64,000 nt of DNA from Paracamarosporium sp. OC-R06-R3 (taxonomy: Eukaryota; Ascomycota; Dothideomycetes; Pleosporales; Didymosphaeriaceae), in assembly GCA_019828545.1 (NCBI GenBank), contig JACVRA010000125.1, positions 62,001-126,000 of the forward strand. Reading direction: 5' to 3'. Of this stretch, positions 61,345 through 64,000 are shown piece by piece. Every line of letters begins with the position of its first letter. Positions within the stretch are counted from its first letter, which is position 1. The notes beneath the pieces are model-generated. The model saw only the letters and a list, made by a program, of their open reading frames with translations, was not told where the DNA came from and did no database searches. The position numbers were made by a program, and so were the translations under genes.

Positions 61345-62586
61345 TCAACTAGGCTCCATTGTGTCTGGCGGTAATGTTTCGTCGTGTGTGTTGGAGCTTC
61401 TTAGGAATCGTTTGGTAGATCTGTTAGATATTTGGAATTCGTTCTTGCGCTTCTTGTGACCAGGTATATCGGATGCAATATGTGTGCTAGCCCATTTCTT
61501 GACCCTCATGAAAGCCGTGACCATAGGCGCAGGAAGAGCACCCAGTTGACGACTAGAGATACCGCCACTACTCATAAGAATCTCAATCGATGTTTGGACT
61601 CGAGTAATGGAAAGATTAAGCGATTGCCCGTAGACATCATCGCGGAAAGCATTGAGGGCGATGTTCCGCAACAGAAGAATGTCTCCGGTTTTTACGCGTT
61701 GCAAAACCTGGCCAAGCATGTTCTGAGAATCGCCACCCTTCGAAGGCCTCTGCCAGAATGAAACTTTGAAGCCGCTCTTGGTGTCGTCGGCAACAGTGAT
61801 CTCGCGAAGTCGCATTCTATAGCCACTCTTCTTGACAAACACTTCTCTATCTTCTGGTGGTGCAGCAAGTACACACAGGATGTTTGGAGTAGGCGTCTGC
61901 GGGTATATGCGCCGTAAATGCGCTGCACTAGGTAAAGCACCCAGTGATGTGAGCTTGACCGTGTCAGGTATTTGGAGGATTGGCCCTTCTGTGTTGGACT
62001 GTCGAAAGCTGTCCATATCGGTGCTTGTCGTGCTGTTAAAAGACGCACTCAAGAACGACTGGGAGTTAGCTGTGCCATCAGCCACACCTCCAGCAGCAAT
62101 TTGCGATGACATGAGCGTATCGTAGAATATCAATGACTGGTGTACAAAATCACTGTTCTCGAGGTTCACGTCCTCGATCGTCACGGTCGTGTCAAGGTTC
62201 GTCATGTCTTCGAATTCTGCGTCCGGCGAGGCTCCTACGCCGGGAACAGAGAAGGAGAAGCTTGCATCTTCTCCGTGGGGGCCACCTGGTAGGTACGGCT
62301 GCGACCATCCCGACCGCAGTCGCTGCTCCTTCGGCATGACGTGTCGCCATTTGAACAGCGCATCTTGAATAAACTTTGATGGCAGAGCGTCTTGTCGGAA
62401 GAATCGGGCTGCTGCATCCGGGTGAAGCAGCGCCTCGGGGCCGAAATCGAGACTTGCACGCAGAGGCGCGCCGTTTAGGGTTTTGAGTCTCATGAATCCA
62501 TCGTATGCAGAGACGCGTTGTGACGATGGCGTTGCAGGGAGGTGGAGTTGCTGGCGGGTCCGGCTAAGCTCCGATAAGGGCTCCAC
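61345..62586 (-). CDS. Predicted OB-fold nucleic-acid-binding protein Confidence 0.
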   Translation of the reverse strand: MEPLSELSRTRQQLHLPATPSSQRVSAYDGFMRLKTLNGAPLRASLDFGPEALLHPDAAARFFRQDALPSKFIQDALFKWRHVMPKEQRLRSGWSQPYLPGGPHGEDASFSFSVPGVGASPDAEFEDMTNLDTTVTIEDVNLENSDFVHQSLIFYDTLMSSQIAAGGVADGTANSQSFLSASFNSTTSTDMDSFRQSNTEGPILQIPDTVKLTSLGALPSAAHLRRIYPQTPTPNILCVLAAPPEDREVFVKKSGYRMRLREITVADDTKSGFKVSFWQRPSKGGDSQNMLGQVLQRVKTGDILLLRNIALNAFRDDVYGQSLNLSITRVQTSIEILMSSGGISSRQLGALPAPMVTAFMRVKKWASTHIASDIPGHKKRKNEFQISNRSTKRFLRSSNTHDETLPPDTMEPS

Positions 62587-64000
62587 GTCTGCGAGGGTGA
62601 TGGGTTGGGTGGGCCAGTGAGCAATGGGTGAATGGCGATTGCAGAGGTTACGTGGAGCCGCTCGGAGGAAGCGTCGGAGCCGAGCACCGTCGTGTCTGCC
62701 TCAACTCAAGGCTGACAACCACATATAAGATTTAAACTGGGCAGACTGCCGGCGTGAGTTCGCTGCTGAGAATACACTGTCTTTTGCCACGCAGCCGCAC
62801 GCCTCTCCCGACGTCCCCTTACGTTCTTCCAGTGGAACCGCATCCAAGTGCCGCAGCAGCTCTCGCGTAATCCAGCGCGCCAATTTCGCGGCTAACGGCT
62901 CGGACTTAGCATCTTATCAGATCATCTATAAATTTGGGGAGACCCTGGAAGTCACCATGGGCAAAGACTCGACCCACAAGCCCATAAACGCGTATAAAAT
63001 GACGGCGGCGCTCAAGAACATATACTACAGGCTGACGCCCACATCTTCGTCGTTCTCGCTGCCGACGCAGAAGAATGCGGGCGAATTCACAAAAGCGCGG
63101 ACCACCGAAGCCTTGTTCCCCACCACCGACCCCGCCGCCGACGGTGACGAATGCCTGCACGACTGCGCGAGCTGCACCATCAAGTATCCCCGCAAGTTCA
63201 CCATCGACGAGGACGAGGAGCTGTACGGGCACGTCAAGGGATGGAGTACCCATTTGATTGTCGCCACGGGCAAGACGGATTGGGTGCGCGATGTTGCCGA
63301 CGAGAAGGGCAGCATCATGGAGGCGGTCGACAAGGGCGACGTGAAGCCCAGCAACGGCGTCAGTAACACCCCCTTTATGATGCCGCCAATTCAGCCTCCC
63401 TAACAGATAGCAGAAACTCATGCTTTCCGCGTCCGATATCCCTGTCCCTGAACACTCCGACCACAGCACCTCGGTGCTCCTCCTACCCTCGTTCCAGTTC
63501 ATCGACAACGTCACGCCCGCAAACACGCCACAGCTCATAAGAGACTTCGTGAACAAGGGCCCGACCAACACATCGCCTCTGCCGGACGCGTCACAATCTG
63601 CGCTTCCACCCTCACCTCCCACTGCGGACGCATCCGCCGCCGAGCCCAGCTCTACCGCCACACCCGCTATCCCCCCTACAATAACATCGTCCGGTCTCAA
63701 GGCTCGACCGTGTCCACACAAATACCTTATACTGTTGTGCAGTCAGAAAACGCGCGACGCACGCTGCGGGCAATCAGCACCCCTGCTACGAAAAGAGTTC
63801 GAGCGCCATCTTGCGCCTCTGGGCCTCTACCGCGACCTGCACGATGAGCGACCAGGTGGCGTTGGTATATACTTCATAAGTCATGTCGGTGGACACAAGT
63901 TCTCGGCAAACGTAATGATTTACCGCGCATCCTCAGCCATTGAACGACCTAAGCAACTTAACGGCAACACCAACGGCGTCGAGGAATCGTTAGAAAAACT

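Overview
The window is nuclear DNA of a filamentous ascomycete (Pezizomycotina; a dothideomycete would fit, but the sequence alone does not prove it). Genes are close together on both strands and mostly interrupted by short GT-AG introns of about 43-115 bp, often with CTRAY-like branch sites. The gene set is typical of moulds: a NACHT-type STAND protein, DUF3176 membrane proteins, a hybrid histidine kinase, a secreted tyrosinase and HECT ligase HUL5. Some stretches are AT-rich and TA-rich with C-to-T/G-to-A differences, the usual look of RIP. I resolved splice structures by hand; in the multi-exon models every exon-exon phase closes and the total length divides by three, except where noted (start of the OB-fold gene; last gene cut by the window).

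Layout. 1-5.3 kb: a large disordered acidic protein and a two-exon GNAT acetyltransferase. 5.5-14.8 kb: an accessory island between two diverged direct copies of a ~300 bp repeat, with a dead secreted nitrilase, an enoyl-reductase-like MDR enzyme, two short-chain dehydrogenases and RIP-like deserts. 14.9-20.4 kb: HUL5-type HECT ligase and a small tail-anchored protein with PY motifs. 20.4-27.3 kb: an 11-exon RAD5/RAD16-like SNF2 gene, head-to-head with a 7-exon NACHT/zinc-finger STAND gene. 28-38 kb: two small membrane proteins, a C2H2 protein, a 12-exon dynamin-like (SLIP-GC/DUF7605-type) GTPase and AHA1. 38.2-40.5 kb is gene-poor. 40.5-47.9 kb: two DUF3176 paralogues flank a tiny two-exon secreted repeat-peptide precursor and a broken second copy of it. 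48-53.6 kb: a TauD-type dioxygenase divergent from a Dal5-type transporter, then a quinone-oxidoreductase-like gene. 53.9-64 kb: GAF hybrid histidine kinase, tyrosinase with a duplicated C-terminal module, an OB-fold protein and the start of an Aim32/Apd1-type ferredoxin-like gene cut by the window end.

The most interesting item is the 74-residue precursor at 43026-43296 (minus strand). It has a signal peptide, an Arg-Glu-Ala-Glu-Pro processing-like spacer and three copies of the nonapeptide IVIDDGHDF separated by Arg-Arg. The DNA of the three copies differs almost only at synonymous sites, so the peptide itself appears to be under selection. It looks like an undescribed Kex2-processed repeat peptide (KEP/RiPP-type). 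Functional links between neighbours are inferences from position, apart from the transporter/dioxygenase pair, which also makes biochemical sense.
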